DNA from: Hysterium pulicare CBS 123377
Lineage: Eukaryota > Ascomycota > Dothideomycetes > Hysteriales > Hysteriaceae
Assembly (NCBI GenBank): GCA_000467715.1
Contig: AJFK01000385.1
Span: 113,380-177,379, forward strand
Length of the DNA: 64,000 nucleotides
Direction of reading: 5' to 3'
In this document: piece by piece, positions 32,299 through 43,874 of the stretch
How positions within the stretch are numbered: position 1 is the first letter of the stretch
Layout: each line of letters begins with the position of its first letter
Made by a program: the position numbers and the translations under genes
Notes under the pieces: generated by a model
Database searches by the model: none
Told to the model about the DNA's origin: nothing
Seen by the model: the letters and a program-made list of their open reading frames with translations, nothing else

Positions 32299-34322
32299 CT
32301 ACGTCGTATCCCCTTCCTGGAAGAGGGGAACGAGGGCCTCGAAATCCTCCTCTGTAATCGGGGCCTGGCCCATCTTTCTGCTGCAGCGCTGCAGCAATCC
32401 ACGTTTCTCTTCCCCAATCATCTCCGCAGACGTCTCCACACCCTCGTTGTTCAACGCCTTTACCAGGCCACTGACTGGAGAAAAGAGGAGCACCAACAAG
32501 AGCGAGAAGCTCTTGTCTAGGCAGAGGTGAGGTGTATGCTGAGGCGCCGCAAAGGCCCAGGCTCGGTATCGTGCCTGTAACGGAGGGCTGCCCTCTTTGC
32601 CCAGCAGGGCGGAAGCCTCTTGAACGGGATCGGTGATTGTTGCAGCAGGATGTGTGTTGAGGGTCTCTACCAGTTTTGCTACGATGATAGTTGGCCGAGG
32701 GTAACCAGACATGTCGTCCCTATGCTTGCCGGAATACTGAACTCGGATGCTGGCCCAGGCGGGATCTTCAGGTTCTTCCTGGCATTCGGTGATCAGGGGC
32801 TTTGCATCGTCCCTGCTTCCCACCCCGAAATAGTCGATGTATCTGTAAATAGTATTAGTCGCGGTTTGCTCACGGCATGAATATTGATGAATCTGGACGG
32901 GACATACTCTGGGTTCTTTTTGGTGGGGCATATATAACGTAGTGTCCATTCTTTTTGCTTCATGATAGCGCCGAGGATGGCACTCAAGACCCTCTTATTT
33001 CCCTCCAGATGCCCCTTACGGGTCGTGATATCCCACGTGATGGGAGTCTTCCCGAAGGTCGGCGTAGGCGCAGCTAATGGACGAGGCACCGCGTTAGGTA
33101 TTGCTAGAGGTGGTATAGCCTGTCTGGCTGGGGCTTTAATGGGTATTGTGAATGATGTTGTACTGGGGCGAGGTCCGGGGTGCGCGTTCTGTTTGTTTGT
33201 CTGTCGCTTTCTCGTAGCTAGTACTTGCTTCCGGCTAAGTCGTTCCAATTCGTTCCGAATGGAATCATCATGAGGGTCAGGCTGACTGAGCGGGTCGTAT
33301 TCTAGGCGTTTGATCTGTCTCATGACCATTTGAACCGCCAAAGATGATTGAGAGTCAACCGCGGACTCAATTTGTGGGTTCTTTGGCGCCGTGCGAGTCT
33401 TCTTTGCTGCTTTTATTTCGCTGGTATTTGAAGGCAATGATCGCTTTGCGCCTAGCTTGTCTTGCCTGGGAACAGGAGCAGTATGAGTCGTAGTTTCCTC
33501 GATTATGCCAGAGGATTGATTGGTATTTGCAGTGCCCTCCTGAGGCTTAGCCGCCGTAAGTGCTGTCTGCCGAGCCACTATAGTTGCAGGGGGAGTCGCC
33601 CCAGAAGCCGCTGCCGCGGATGTAGGTGCCATTGTAACCGCAGTGGCGGGAGTGACATCATCAACGTTTCGGTAAATATTCTTGTGATGTACCTCTAAGT
33701 ACTTCGTCGGTGTGTGTAGTGCAGTTCCGGTTAGAGTGGCCAGGTTGTAGGTGGGAAGTTTTGCTCGCGTGCTGCGAATCTCGCGCTGGGACGTCACTGG
33801 TGCTACAGGTGTCGGTGCTGAAGCTGGTGTGGAAGAGGTTGGCGCCACGGTCGCTGACTGAGGGTGTACTGGTGAGGGAGTACTGTTCTGAGCCTTGTTT
33901 GAGCTCTCATTCAGCTTTGGGAGCGGAAAGTATGACTGGTTTTGCAGATTTGGGATGGAGCTTGACACCGTGGGTTGGAGGGAGCCAAGGCGTGAGAAGT
34001 GTCCAGCCAACGTGCTGGCGGTCTGGGCGAACTTTCGATATTCAGCGGGGGTGTAGGGTTGGTCTGGGAGAATAGCTTGGATGCCCTCTAGAGCTCGTTT
34101 AGTTCTACCATCCATCGTGACGCCGAATTGGCGGTCTCCAGACTCCTCGGAGTCATCATCGTCCGAGAACATTGGATCGGTGTCGTTGATGGAGGAGTGC
34201 GGCTGGTTGTTGGAGAGGTACGGGTTCATGATGAGGGGATAGTATCTAGCCAGAAAACTGGGATGCGGAGGTGAAGGTGGCTGTTGAAGGTCGGTTAGTG
34301 TTGCATTGAGAGAATGTGGCAA
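32299..34322 (-). CDS. Family gene G: long disordered N-terminus plus C-module
   Basis: Exon 1 (from 34322 or, more likely, the second ATG at 34229, to 32908) and exon 2 (32842-32299) flank a 65-nt intron (GTATGT donor, GACTAATAC branch, TTTACAG acceptor). The product is 652 or 621 residues. The region before the second ATG is pyrimidine-rich like a leader, so the shorter form is preferred. The first two thirds are Pro/Ala/Thr/Ser-rich with basic clusters and no N-module that I can see. The C-module opens with VLSAILGAIMKQKEW. It has LNTHPAATITDPVQEASALL, then HTPHLCLD, SFSLLLVLLFSP and NNEGVETSAEM, and ends 25 residues later. The intron falls just after the first helix of the C-module, the same place as in gene H, which argues that G and H are sisters. 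Confidence 0.85.
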
Positions 34323-34395
34323 TAGAATTGAAAAACATTAGCTTAGTAGGCCACGTGATTAGGGCGCGGAGCATTGATAGAGGTAACCAACGAGC

Positions 34396-34737
34396 TTACC
34401 TAATAGCGCTCACGATTATTGAAATGAAAAACGGATACATTAAATAATAGATTATAACCATTCGAGAATAATGAATTTGTCTAAGTACCCTCAACGCCAG
34501 GTCTATTTTTTGATCAAGGATTTTCTTTCTATGGGAGATCATTGGAGGTTCCAGCTGTTCACACTGAGCACATGAGATTTGAGCCCATTTACAAATCCAG
34601 TTCTGCCCTGGGGGTATGATACGATTGCCCTTTGAGCCATAGAACAAATCTAGTTCGGCCTCGTGAGAGAAACCTCTGTATTGAAGCCCCCATAAGTCTA
34701 CATTTCGTTCATCTGACAAACAACAGTTCTCCCCCAC
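34396..34737 (-). other. Uncertain 113-codon open frame between genes G and H
   Basis: The frame reads LWGLQYRGFSHEAELDLFYG and later IPPGQNWICKWAQISCAQC, a composition that looks more coding than most neighbours. It ends in a hydrophobic segment that may be chance. No family is recognised and no supporting intron signals were found. It lies in what should be the promoter region of gene G. Confidence 0.25.
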
Positions 34738-34790
34738 TCATCTAGAGACTTCCCAGGCTCTCTTATACCCGCATCTATCCCCAAGCCGTC

Positions 34791-35917
34791 TCAGAGATCA
34801 TTGTTCCAGACCCTGTTCTGGATAGCCTTCTCCAGCTTCTCGAACACTTCCGTACAGTCCTCACCAGCCCAATACTTCTCGCTGAAGCGCAGAAGCGCGA
34901 TATCCCTTCCATGAATCAAGTAGTTTGACGAGATGCCAAAATACATAGCCCGACACTGTTGGACAATGTCTCTGTATGGTCGAAGAAGGAGAACCAATAA
35001 CAGGGTCTCGTTGCTGGGTTTGAGGAGATGTGGAGCGTCGTATGGGATTATCCTGGCGAAGTCCTTGTACCTCTTGATGAGAGCGATATCTTTTGGGGTA
35101 GCTCGTTCGGTATCAAGAGCCAGGAGGCTGCTGGCTTCGGCTTCGGAGTCTTCCATTTGGCGGACCGGGTGTGATGCAAGAGCTTCCGCTAGACTGCCAA
35201 CTATGATTGGGGGTCGATACTCGCGCATCTGTTCATAGCCATTGTAAACAACCGAGACACGGTTGAACCGGATGCCGTATGTCTCCACTGCTTCTCCGTG
35301 AAGCTCGGTGTTGTAGGCAGAGTTAATTAAATTCTTAGCCGATTCGACAGACCCTTGCTGTACCCCTTTCTTCGTGATCCTGCCGTTAGGAGGGAAGGAA
35401 TAGTCGTCGTCACTGTTGTCCGTCAATACATGCGCAATTAAACAGGGTATTATCTCATCACATACAGGATAGGATCTTCGCCCGTCGGTTCCCAAGACTT
35501 TTGCGACTGAACGGCTTGAAGGATGCAGGAAAGCAAGGTCTGGAAGTCTTGGAAATCCTCCCGACTGTAACGAATATTGTGGAGCACACGGGCATCCATC
35601 CTTGGGACGGATCCTGGTTGGCCATGTTCTGGAGTCGTGTGCGCAACTGATGCGCAAATTCCACACGCATCTTTTGCCCTCCTCTTAATAGTGTTTGGTG
35701 GATTGGTATTATGAGGGGCCGGCATAGGGTGGGTATTTCCGACTTGTTCAGAGGCAGGGTCAACCCCTTCAACGCCCTGTTGTGTTTCCTTGGAATTGAT
35801 AGTATTGGAAGTTTCGATGTCCATTGGCGTAACCTCGTCACTCGGATGCTCCGGACTCATTTTAGTATCCCTCGTCACGTTAGAGAATCGAGACACTGGA
35901 TAGATGACGCTAGACAT
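34791..35917 (-). CDS. Family gene H: disordered N-terminus plus C-module
   Basis: Exon 1 (35917-35466, starting MSSVIYPVSRFSN) and exon 2 (35412-34791) are separated by a 53-nt intron with a GTATGT donor and ACAACAG acceptor, giving 357 residues. The frame is open further upstream to 36076 and the next ATG is MSPEHPSDE, so the exact start is open. Residues 1-110 are low-complexity. The C-module opens with FQTLLSCILQAVQSQKSW, interrupted by the intron. It then carries IVGSLAEALASHPVRQMEDS, EAEASSLL, RYKDFARIIPYDAPHLL and NETLLLVLLLRPYRDIV, the clearest example of the HP and APHL-Leu motifs in the window. It ends FEKLEKAIQNRVW. The intron is placed as in gene G. The function is unknown. Confidence 0.86.
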
Positions 35918-37030
35918 TGTATCTACGAGGAGGGGGTAGGTTTTAAATTTTTCAGCGTTTGTGTGAAGGTGCCTGACAACAAAACAAAACATTAGCAAAA
36001 AAGAAGAAATTGATGGTAAATGAGGCCAAACATGGCTCATCCCGCAAATCTGTCCAAATGGATAGCCAGACAACATGAACTGGAAAACCTACCTGTCTCT
36101 TTCGTGCGTGTTTGCTCGGTTGATCGCCGTGGGTTTCCGGCGATGTGTGTGAGATAGAATCGCACTTGGATGAAATTTGAAGTCAAGAGTATGTATCCGA
36201 ATGAGTCGGCGAAGATTGTGCGTCGGAGGGTTACGCGTTGACGAAGAATGGGAGGGAGACTGGAGGAGGCTGAGAAGGCGGCGGGAGTGCAGCTGGTGAC
36301 TTTGCTATTGATTGTCCGCCGAAAAGCGACGAGGCGAATCTTAGAAACGAATTTCAGTGAAGAAGCCCCAACTAAGCTGCTAGTAACTTAGACGGGAGTT
36401 GCGTCATGTGAAGGAAGGAGTTTGTTATTCACGGCGGTCGGTAATATCCGGGCTTGATGGTAAATTGGCCGCAGGACACTCATTGGATCATTAAGTTACT
36501 GTTGATGACTTCATGAAAGCAACATCTTAGTTGCAACAATTTTCACGGGTGTCATGGCCGCAATCCGCGCAGTGTCACGGTTTAACGCAAGAAAAAGGCA
36601 CTTAGGGGGCAGACATGTATTCTGGTATTTGTGGAGCCAGATACTTGGCAATCAATTATCATGGTAATGCATACCTATGAAGACTGCATAAGCCATCTTG
36701 GCTCGCTAGTTGTGCCTGAAGGCTATGAACTTCGTCAGTGACTCGGTGGAAATACTGCACTGTCACAATGTTTCAAAACGAAGTGCGATAGCTGGAGCAC
36801 ATAAACCGAGAAGGGTCATAAGAGTATACCATATTCCAGAAAGCTGGAACCCCTTTCCACAGTCGGTAACGTTCGGTTTGTCATGTTTGCTGTTATGACA
36901 TATACCCAAAACAGGTGCACCACGCAGCATAAGTTCTCTTGGCAGCGGACCCACGGGCCATTACATCATACCACCACAAAATTTATCGCTCTATGTGCTC
37001 TGGTTCAACTATATAATTAATTAATTTAAG
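35918..37030. other. Gene-free stretch upstream of gene H
   Basis: It contains the promoter and leader of gene H and about 700 bp in which I see no gene or repeat. The final 30 bp hold the TATA box of the U6 gene. Confidence 0.45.
37010..37017 (+). promoter_or_regulatory. TATA box of the U6 gene
   Basis: TATATAAT 25-30 bp upstream of the inferred U6 start, the normal position for a Pol III TATA element. Confidence 0.65.
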
Positions 37031-37035
37031 CAGTT

Positions 37036-37140
37036 CTTTCGCCTTCGGGCATCAGGTCAATTTGAAACGATACAGAGAAGATCAGCACGGCCCCTGTACT
37101 AGGATGACGTACTATCAAAGATGAGCTACAAATTTTTTTT
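37036..37140 (+). ncRNA. U6 spliceosomal RNA
   Basis: The sequence carries GGTCAATTTGAAACGATACAGAGAAGATCAGC with the ACAGAGA box and AGC triad, then GGCCCCTG, AGGATGAC and a run of eight T at 37133-37140 as a Pol III terminator. A 5' hairpin GCC-TTCG-GGC (37041-37050) fits the usual U6 cap stem. A TATATAAT box at 37010 lies 25-30 bp before the likely start, as expected for Pol III U6 genes. The internal stem differs from the common form at two places that still pair (ACG against CGT), so the fold is kept. A B-box-like GGTTCGAGCAG follows the terminator at 37147. The exact 5' end is uncertain by a few bases, and whether this is the only U6 copy cannot be told. Confidence 0.9.
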
Positions 37141-37146
37141 GTTGAT

Positions 37147-37157
37147 GGTTCGAGCAG
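37147..37157 (+). promoter_or_regulatory. B-box-like element downstream of U6
   Basis: GGTTCGAGCAG starts 7 bp after the T-run. It matches the Pol III B-box core GGTTCGA with a poor last part. Yeast U6 genes use a B box placed 3' of the terminator, so the position is meaningful, though 7 bp is closer than in budding yeast. Confidence 0.4.
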
Positions 37158-37159
37158 TC

Positions 37160-40100
37160 GATGGGGTATCAAGACTTTATTCTTTTGCGATTCTGCTATT
37201 TTAAGGCCTTGAGCGGCTCGGGGTCACTCATACCCGGCTCTATACAACGTTCTATAATTCACAGTAATATCAGAAGTAGGGCAAAGGGTAGAGATAGATC
37301 AATGTTCAAGTTTAATCTCTCGACGAAAGTCCCAAGGCTTACGGGGAAGTTACCCCAGTAAGAAGAACGAAAGTGAACGAATGTTGGCAGGGTGTTCAAT
37401 AGACAACCAGCGCGAGACTCACTTCCTTCAACCACGCAATAAACTAGCCGAGTGTTTAAGACTCTTATGAATCTATCTTATGATTGTATTGCTTGATTTC
37501 CACTATTATATGACTATTACACTGCATTAAGACCGGCATTTTCGGACTCTCTTGACCACAGCCGATTGCGATGTGCGAATGTGTTACTTCATACAATGCT
37601 CAGATCACTGAAATGATAGCAGTGACACTCCAACACCCGCAAATGATGGACTGTCAACAGACACAATCTCCGGACTGAGCTCAGCCATTCACACTATATG
37701 TGTCCGACAAAGGATTCCTCCAAGTAATGTCAGCACACACTATTTCCCCGATGCCACCTCCTAGCAGTAATAAGCGACACGTACTTTATCGAAGAGCTGC
37801 GCAAAGGAACTCAAATATGCAGGCACGCTCAAATAATACTGTGACTGATGCGGTTACAAAGCCGCTTTGATCCCGCAACGCTCTTTCCCAGCAACATTTA
37901 TCTGTAAGGTTTGATCCGGTTGAGCCCCGAAAAGATTGAGAAGTTCCATTTTATTGGCTATTCCGGGGGCCCAATGAAATCAGTTGGCAATTTTTTACTA
38001 AGCCGCTACGGGCTGTTTATGCGAGGGCGGAACGATTAGAATGCTCCCCCCTTAGCAGGTAGAGAAATCGTTGTCTGATGCGTAGTCATCTGGGATTGAG
38101 TCGTTGGCGACCCGGTTTGACGATTGACAGTTGGAATCCTTTCTGCAACGACCGGGGTTTCTCGATAAGCTAATGGAGCCTGAATTGGGTGGTCGTGAAC
38201 TACGACGATAGTGTCCTGCAATTAGACGTTTCAATCGACTGGTACGAAGATGTTTTCCCCAATAATGCATTTAAGCTCAAGGCAATACAGGTGTTGAAGC
38301 GTGGTGTAGGACCGAAGGTCCGACGCCACGATTCATGCAGCCAAGACTCCCATGCAGCCACTGCATGCATATAAGGATGGGCTCCCGCCCTCTAGAATCA
38401 ATTAAGGTTGTTCGACCATCATACTCCTTACAACAACAGGGACGTCAAAGAAATGATGGTTCTCCTTCAATGCAAGGTAGCCCGGCGGTATTCTGGCATG
38501 TCTCTCGTCTTCTGATATTTCGAACATACGGACCACGTCTTGACAGATGGTAGGGCTCCCTGTACCGCTGTACGCATTGTTGAATGGCTGTTTCCATACG
38601 GAGATGGTCCGTCGAGATAGAGCAGGACACTTGAGCGGAAGTTGAAGGCATATCAAGCAATATTGGAGTCGTATACAAAGGTTGGGGTGGGCTTGCCGCT
38701 TAGATCATGCTGAAGTTGTAAGAACAAGCCGCAAAAGACTTCTTGCAGGGCGCCTGTCGTAGAAGCAATATACGTAGACAATCAGTATAATGGCCTCTCT
38801 CTTCAAGGCGCCAGCCTCGTCCGTGCATGTTTCTTCTTCGGACCACTTGAAGAAGAGACCGCTTCGCTTTTATGTTTTCGACAATGTTGCGCATTTTATT
38901 CCTTTTCTGACCGTCAATGTCGCAAATTGGTAGATTGGTAGCTCTCCTTGCGCGCCGTTGTTATAAGCTTTCTCGTGTCGTCGTTAGACGCGGCATCGAT
39001 CCCTGGTTGGCGGGTACACCACGGGAGCGATGATCGATCCGCCGCTGCCTTTTCCAGATCTCCACATCTGAGCCTAATCTAACCCCAAGAGCCACGAATG
39101 GCAGTCCGCTTATACACGCTAGTTCCGAAAACCCATGTCATGTGCATTTAACATAATCGCGCCAACTTCCTGGTGTGCAGTGCGTATGCTGCTTCGGTGG
39201 TGTCATGCCAAGCGACGGTGCGGATTTAGGGCTGCGAGAAGGTATGGTCCACGAGGATGGAAGAAATTCCACGTTGTTTGCATTCTAATGAGCGGTGCGT
39301 TATTTGTTATAACTGAATGAATCAGTTGCTTGTCAATGGGTGATATGTGTTCCTGGAAGGGAAATGTCGTCCTGGTTGAATCAAATAGTTCTATCAAGCT
39401 TCAGCATCGGCACCTCAAACAGAGAGAACAGGACGTATCTTTTGTCCTCCTAGTACATGTCTGTTGAAAAAATGTGAGGACCAGATCCATATGCAAGTTG
39501 GTGCTTGGTATCGGAATCCAGGTCTCCCTCCAGGGTCACCCGCATTCTGTATCGAGTATATCGTCTTCCATTCCATTGTTCAGCCTCTATTTTCCAAACC
39601 CTTGTACAACAGTATATTAAGACTACCTTTCTCGGCTTTGCGTTCCTTCTCAACCTTTCAGCATACATCTCCGGCATCTGGACTGTTCTCTGTGACCCCT
39701 TTTATCTTTCTCAAGTCCTGGTGTATTTTTCTTCCAATCCGCCAGTCTTATTCGTCCTAGAAGCCATGGAATCTTGCTTGCAAAATGCTAAACGCTCGTG
39801 GTGGTCAATCGGATTCGGAGCGCGTTGTGAACCCTGCCTACTCCTAGTATACTGTTGCTGCACGCGTCCATAGACGGTTGGCACTCTATACGTCGCCGTC
39901 AACCTGACCCAGAGAGAAACGCATGAAGTATGCTTGAATGTGGAATCGTGGAAATGCAACAGCGTTGTAAACCCCCTTTCCTAGCCTCCGCAATTGACAC
40001 AGTATATCTCGGGCCGAAGTCGTGGAGGGGTTTACGAGGTATAGTTTTACGAAGGAAGTTTCGCGACCAACGATCCTGATTCAACATGTTGTCAACATTA

Positions 40101-43100
40101 TGAGATTCGAAAGTTGTGGTATAGAGACAATGGCGAGGGAGAGGAAAACGGCGTTTTTATCGTGTTCCACTACAACATGCTCATTATAAAACCTCAGGCA
40201 TATTACCTTCTCGATTGAGCATCGCAGCATCGCAGCATCCCAGTGCGTTGTTAAGATGGTCTATCTTTCAATTTGGGATTTATGCCTGTCGAAATGTCAT
40301 CATCATCTAGTGCCACCGTTTATGACCCAATCCTTATTCAAGAAAACTTGAGCGACACCTTCCGCGGGCGTGGCTGAAGAATTCGTCTCGCAAAAGGAAA
40401 AAGTGCTGCGTTTATCTTCTCTAGAAATACGGCGAGGAGGTGGGTAGCGGATGTCGCCCGGCGTCGGTAAAAGCCTAGGGGATGCGATTATGGTATAATC
40501 AAGTGGTCCGGAATGATTTAGCAGATTTGAAGACGATTTGGGGGTACAAATGGATGCGTGGCAGGGAGATGGATGTGGAAGCAGCGATAACTTCGAGAAC
40601 GCGGCAGCGAAAGGAGTATTGGAATAGGCATCGCGAGAAGAGTGGCGATATCTTAGGACATGGAATATATGAGACGGGGCAAATAGATGCACTCTGCTCT
40701 TCGGACGAGGATGGTGTCCAGATAAACGGTGGAGTTGATGTTCTACTTGAGAGGCCTCAGCAGTTTTTCGTGTCCTCCACCAAGCTGGAGCTAGATTCAG
40801 ACGCATTAGCCGCCTACCCCAGGGCTATCAGCCACCACAATTACATTCTCCTCCCGGCTAGATCTCCGACCCTGGGGGGTAATTTTGGAATTTTTCCCCG
40901 GCAGCTGTCACTTTCCCTTCAGCATCGCCAACGTGGTGCGCGATTGATGTTGAACAATTTAGGAAAATTTCAGGGCAAACCTGTGCCTGTAGGCATACCG
41001 AAACACCCTACAGTCTGCACCATGTCGCACCCATACACAATTGCGCCCCCTACCTTCGCTCTGAAGCGCTTGAGTCCATCTCTGGTGTCATCGACCAGCA
41101 GTGCGACACTGTGTTACATTTCAATGAAATCCTTGCAATTCCTGGAAACAGTATCTACAAGCAAGAAATTGTTTCCCAAGACTTAACAGCAATTGTTATT
41201 CGATACTATGCAGTACTGCTTCCTAGGAGAATACCCCCCGACCATTCCTATCGCCTAGATTTCTCAATCATCCTCGCACTGAACGCAAAGAGAAGACGGA
41301 TACACACAGCAAGTGGATTGACAGATACGGGCCGAATGATACTAGATTCGGAAGATCATGGTTGATGGAGAAGTATAGGAAGATAAGAATACGAAAGGAG
41401 TACGATTGGCTTCAGATCTCCTTAGGTCCTGCATCAGCCCTCACTGCTCCTTCGAAATCAGTCAATTTGAGTTCGGAATAGGATCCAGCCAAAGCGAGCC
41501 CTTCAGCAAACTATCCAGTCCCTAACCTTCTACAAGGCCGGGACGTGTTCAAACCCACGTCGTTCATCGCTTCGATAAGGGTTACAACACAGGCGCCGCC
41601 TCCGCCTGGTCCTCAATTCGGATTCGGATTTCCGCACGCACACATTGCTCGTCAACCTATGTCATCGTAGACGCCTTCGCATTTTTCGTAGAAGACGGAG
41701 GGACAACAATGCGGTTCTGTGCGGGTGTGCAAGTTACAGGCACGCTCGGCTTCCTTTGGTCCATCACCCACTCGATTCATGCGAGCATAACACTGCAATG
41801 CAAATTTCGAATTTACCAGTACACATACGCAGCCTAGAGAGTAGCAGAACAAACTCCAGGGGAGGGAATCCATGTGGTTCGAGAGTCTTCACTAGCGACA
41901 CACCGAAGCCGGAGTCAATTATATCAAGCTCCCAGATTCCATTCCTAGTAGGAATTCAGAGTAAGGCCAATGATGGGTTGAATACAAATTAGGACGTTGT
42001 ATACCCGAGGAGGCGCGTTTCTCGCTCAGTTGTCCTCCTTGGGAGGATGTTTATTCGTGCTAACAAAAGGCAAAGGAGACAATGGACGCATCCAGACGAG
42101 CGGTATCAATTGCTACCAACCTACTGCACACGAGGAAGTTGCCCGATAGCGACGCAAGATCATACAAGACCTACACCACACCCCATACCTTATACGCAGC
42201 CCACCGTCGGATATTTCGAGACGAGTCATCACTCAGGCTACAAAGGTCTGCAGAATACCGAGGGGGTAATACTGAGAGGACTAATTTGGCACGATGATAC
42301 CCTGTGAGGATGGGGAGCAGTTCAAGATGGATCATGGTTTGACAATGCTAAAAGCTTAAGAGACCCTTGGTACGACAGCGATAGGAAGGCGGCTTTGGCC
42401 GGTCTCCCTTCCACATGTCTAAAAGCTGAAGCCTGGATATACTGATGCAGATAAGCTGGTAGATGCAGCTTAAGAAAAAGAGCACGACAGTGACCTCGGC
42501 GTCTAAAGGTCTAGTAAGTTATCCTGGCTTCAAGATAGTATCGATTCAAATTGTTCTAACTTGTCCCGGTAGGTATTACCGAATAAGAACTTTGACGCTT
42601 CCAATTTTATCAATGTTTGTCACGAGCAGGTGTGGTCAGGCATGCCGATATTCTGACAAAAAATTGTCACGAGTAGTACCTTAATCCTAATGTCCGCCAC
42701 CAATCTCAGGAAATCGGTAACGGCAACCTTGATTGAACAGGCCGACCATCACTTGGCAACGCAAAGCTGATAACCACTACCGGACAATGTGATAAGTCCT
42801 GTTGTGCATCCGGCAAAATGAGCCGTTGTTCTTTTTACGTTGAAGGCTGGCTAACCGATTGCATTAGATTAGAGTCCACCATATACGTGCTAGGAACTCC
42901 AGTCCAGAAGCATATGGAATATCATTCAGATCCTCTTCACGTCCCCGTTATTACAATGGCACATCCTTCTACTATGCTCCTTGCTTCTCAACAATCAATC
43001 GAGCATCAAAGAAAACTCCTTGTTCCCGGATATAATGCGTGATCCAACTTGCCGCCACGTTTACGGAACTGTCGGTCGTGGAATCCCTTGGTAATCCATG

Positions 43101-43771
43101 TAGAGAAGTAACTTGTGCTGATTCTGCATCAGGTCTGAATTTTGAATTTTTCAGAAGAATAGACTTCCGGACGCAGTGGAGTTATGTGGTGGATGCGTTG
43201 CTTTAGGAGGAGATTCGTTTCGAATCAAAATGGTCCTATGTAGCGGTATAGGGGTAGTACGATTTATCTTATGAAAGGAGGAACATTATATTATTATATT
43301 TGTGATAGCTAAACTCTTCGCGGCATCACTAAAGTTACACACCGTTCGAGAGGATTAAGTTAGAGCTTGAATTTAAAAAGGCAGACGCTTTGAAAATACA
43401 AGGAACAAGTTTCTGATTCTTTATTATAGACTTTCCCTCGCTGATGCCAGGAAATTGTGCGCACGTCATCTGTCACGTGATTGAGTTCTTGCGGTGTTTA
43501 TCCAAACGGGGGCGCGCTACATCCTCCTTTGTGCAAGCAGCCCATTTGTCTCGCTCTTCGTCCCTAGCATTCATCACACGGTTGCCTTCGCTCTCCAAAC
43601 TACCCAACATTCTGATCATTCTCTATCAAGCAAAACACATTTCCTGCCAGCAACCGTGATCGCTATTCGACAGTGCGAGTTTCCGAAGCCCCAGTCCTCT
43701 ACTCAGATCTCGTCCGCGCGCGTGGTGCTTACCTGCGTCTACATCCTTGCTCGTCGACAGAAGTTTTCCTT
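37160..43771. other. Gene-poor stretch of 6.6 kb
   Basis: Frames of 60-234 codons exist on both strands but overlap each other, have inconsistent composition and show no motif that I recognise. Two places look slightly more coding: 40482-40810 plus, and 41060-41365 plus with HFNEILAIPGNSIYKQEIVS. Neither has a credible start, intron or partner. An imperfect hairpin lies at 38300-38330. I see no transposon protein. Confidence 0.4.
38300..38330. repeat. Imperfect 14-bp inverted repeat
   Basis: CGTGGTGTAGGACC, loop GAA, GGTCCGACGCCACG; 12 of 14 positions pair. No gene is attached. Confidence 0.7.
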
Positions 43772-43824
43772 GTAAGTATGCATCCTTCCCTAAAGTTATA
43801 CAAGAGACTAACCTGATACTCTAG
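43772..43824 (+). other. 5' UTR intron of gene I
   Basis: GTAAGT donor, GACTAACC branch point and ACTCTAG acceptor, 53 nt, ending 50 bp before the ATG of gene I. Reading frames upstream do not join in frame to the coding sequence, so it is placed in the leader. Confidence 0.65.
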
Positions 43825-43874
43825 CTACGTTCCTCTACCTCGACTCCAGAGAGCGTTCCCGCGAAACTGCCCAA

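Noticed and set aside
40303-41186. 167- and 234-codon overlapping frames
   Set aside because: They lie on opposite strands over the same DNA and neither has a motif; kept only as a remark in the gene-poor stretch.
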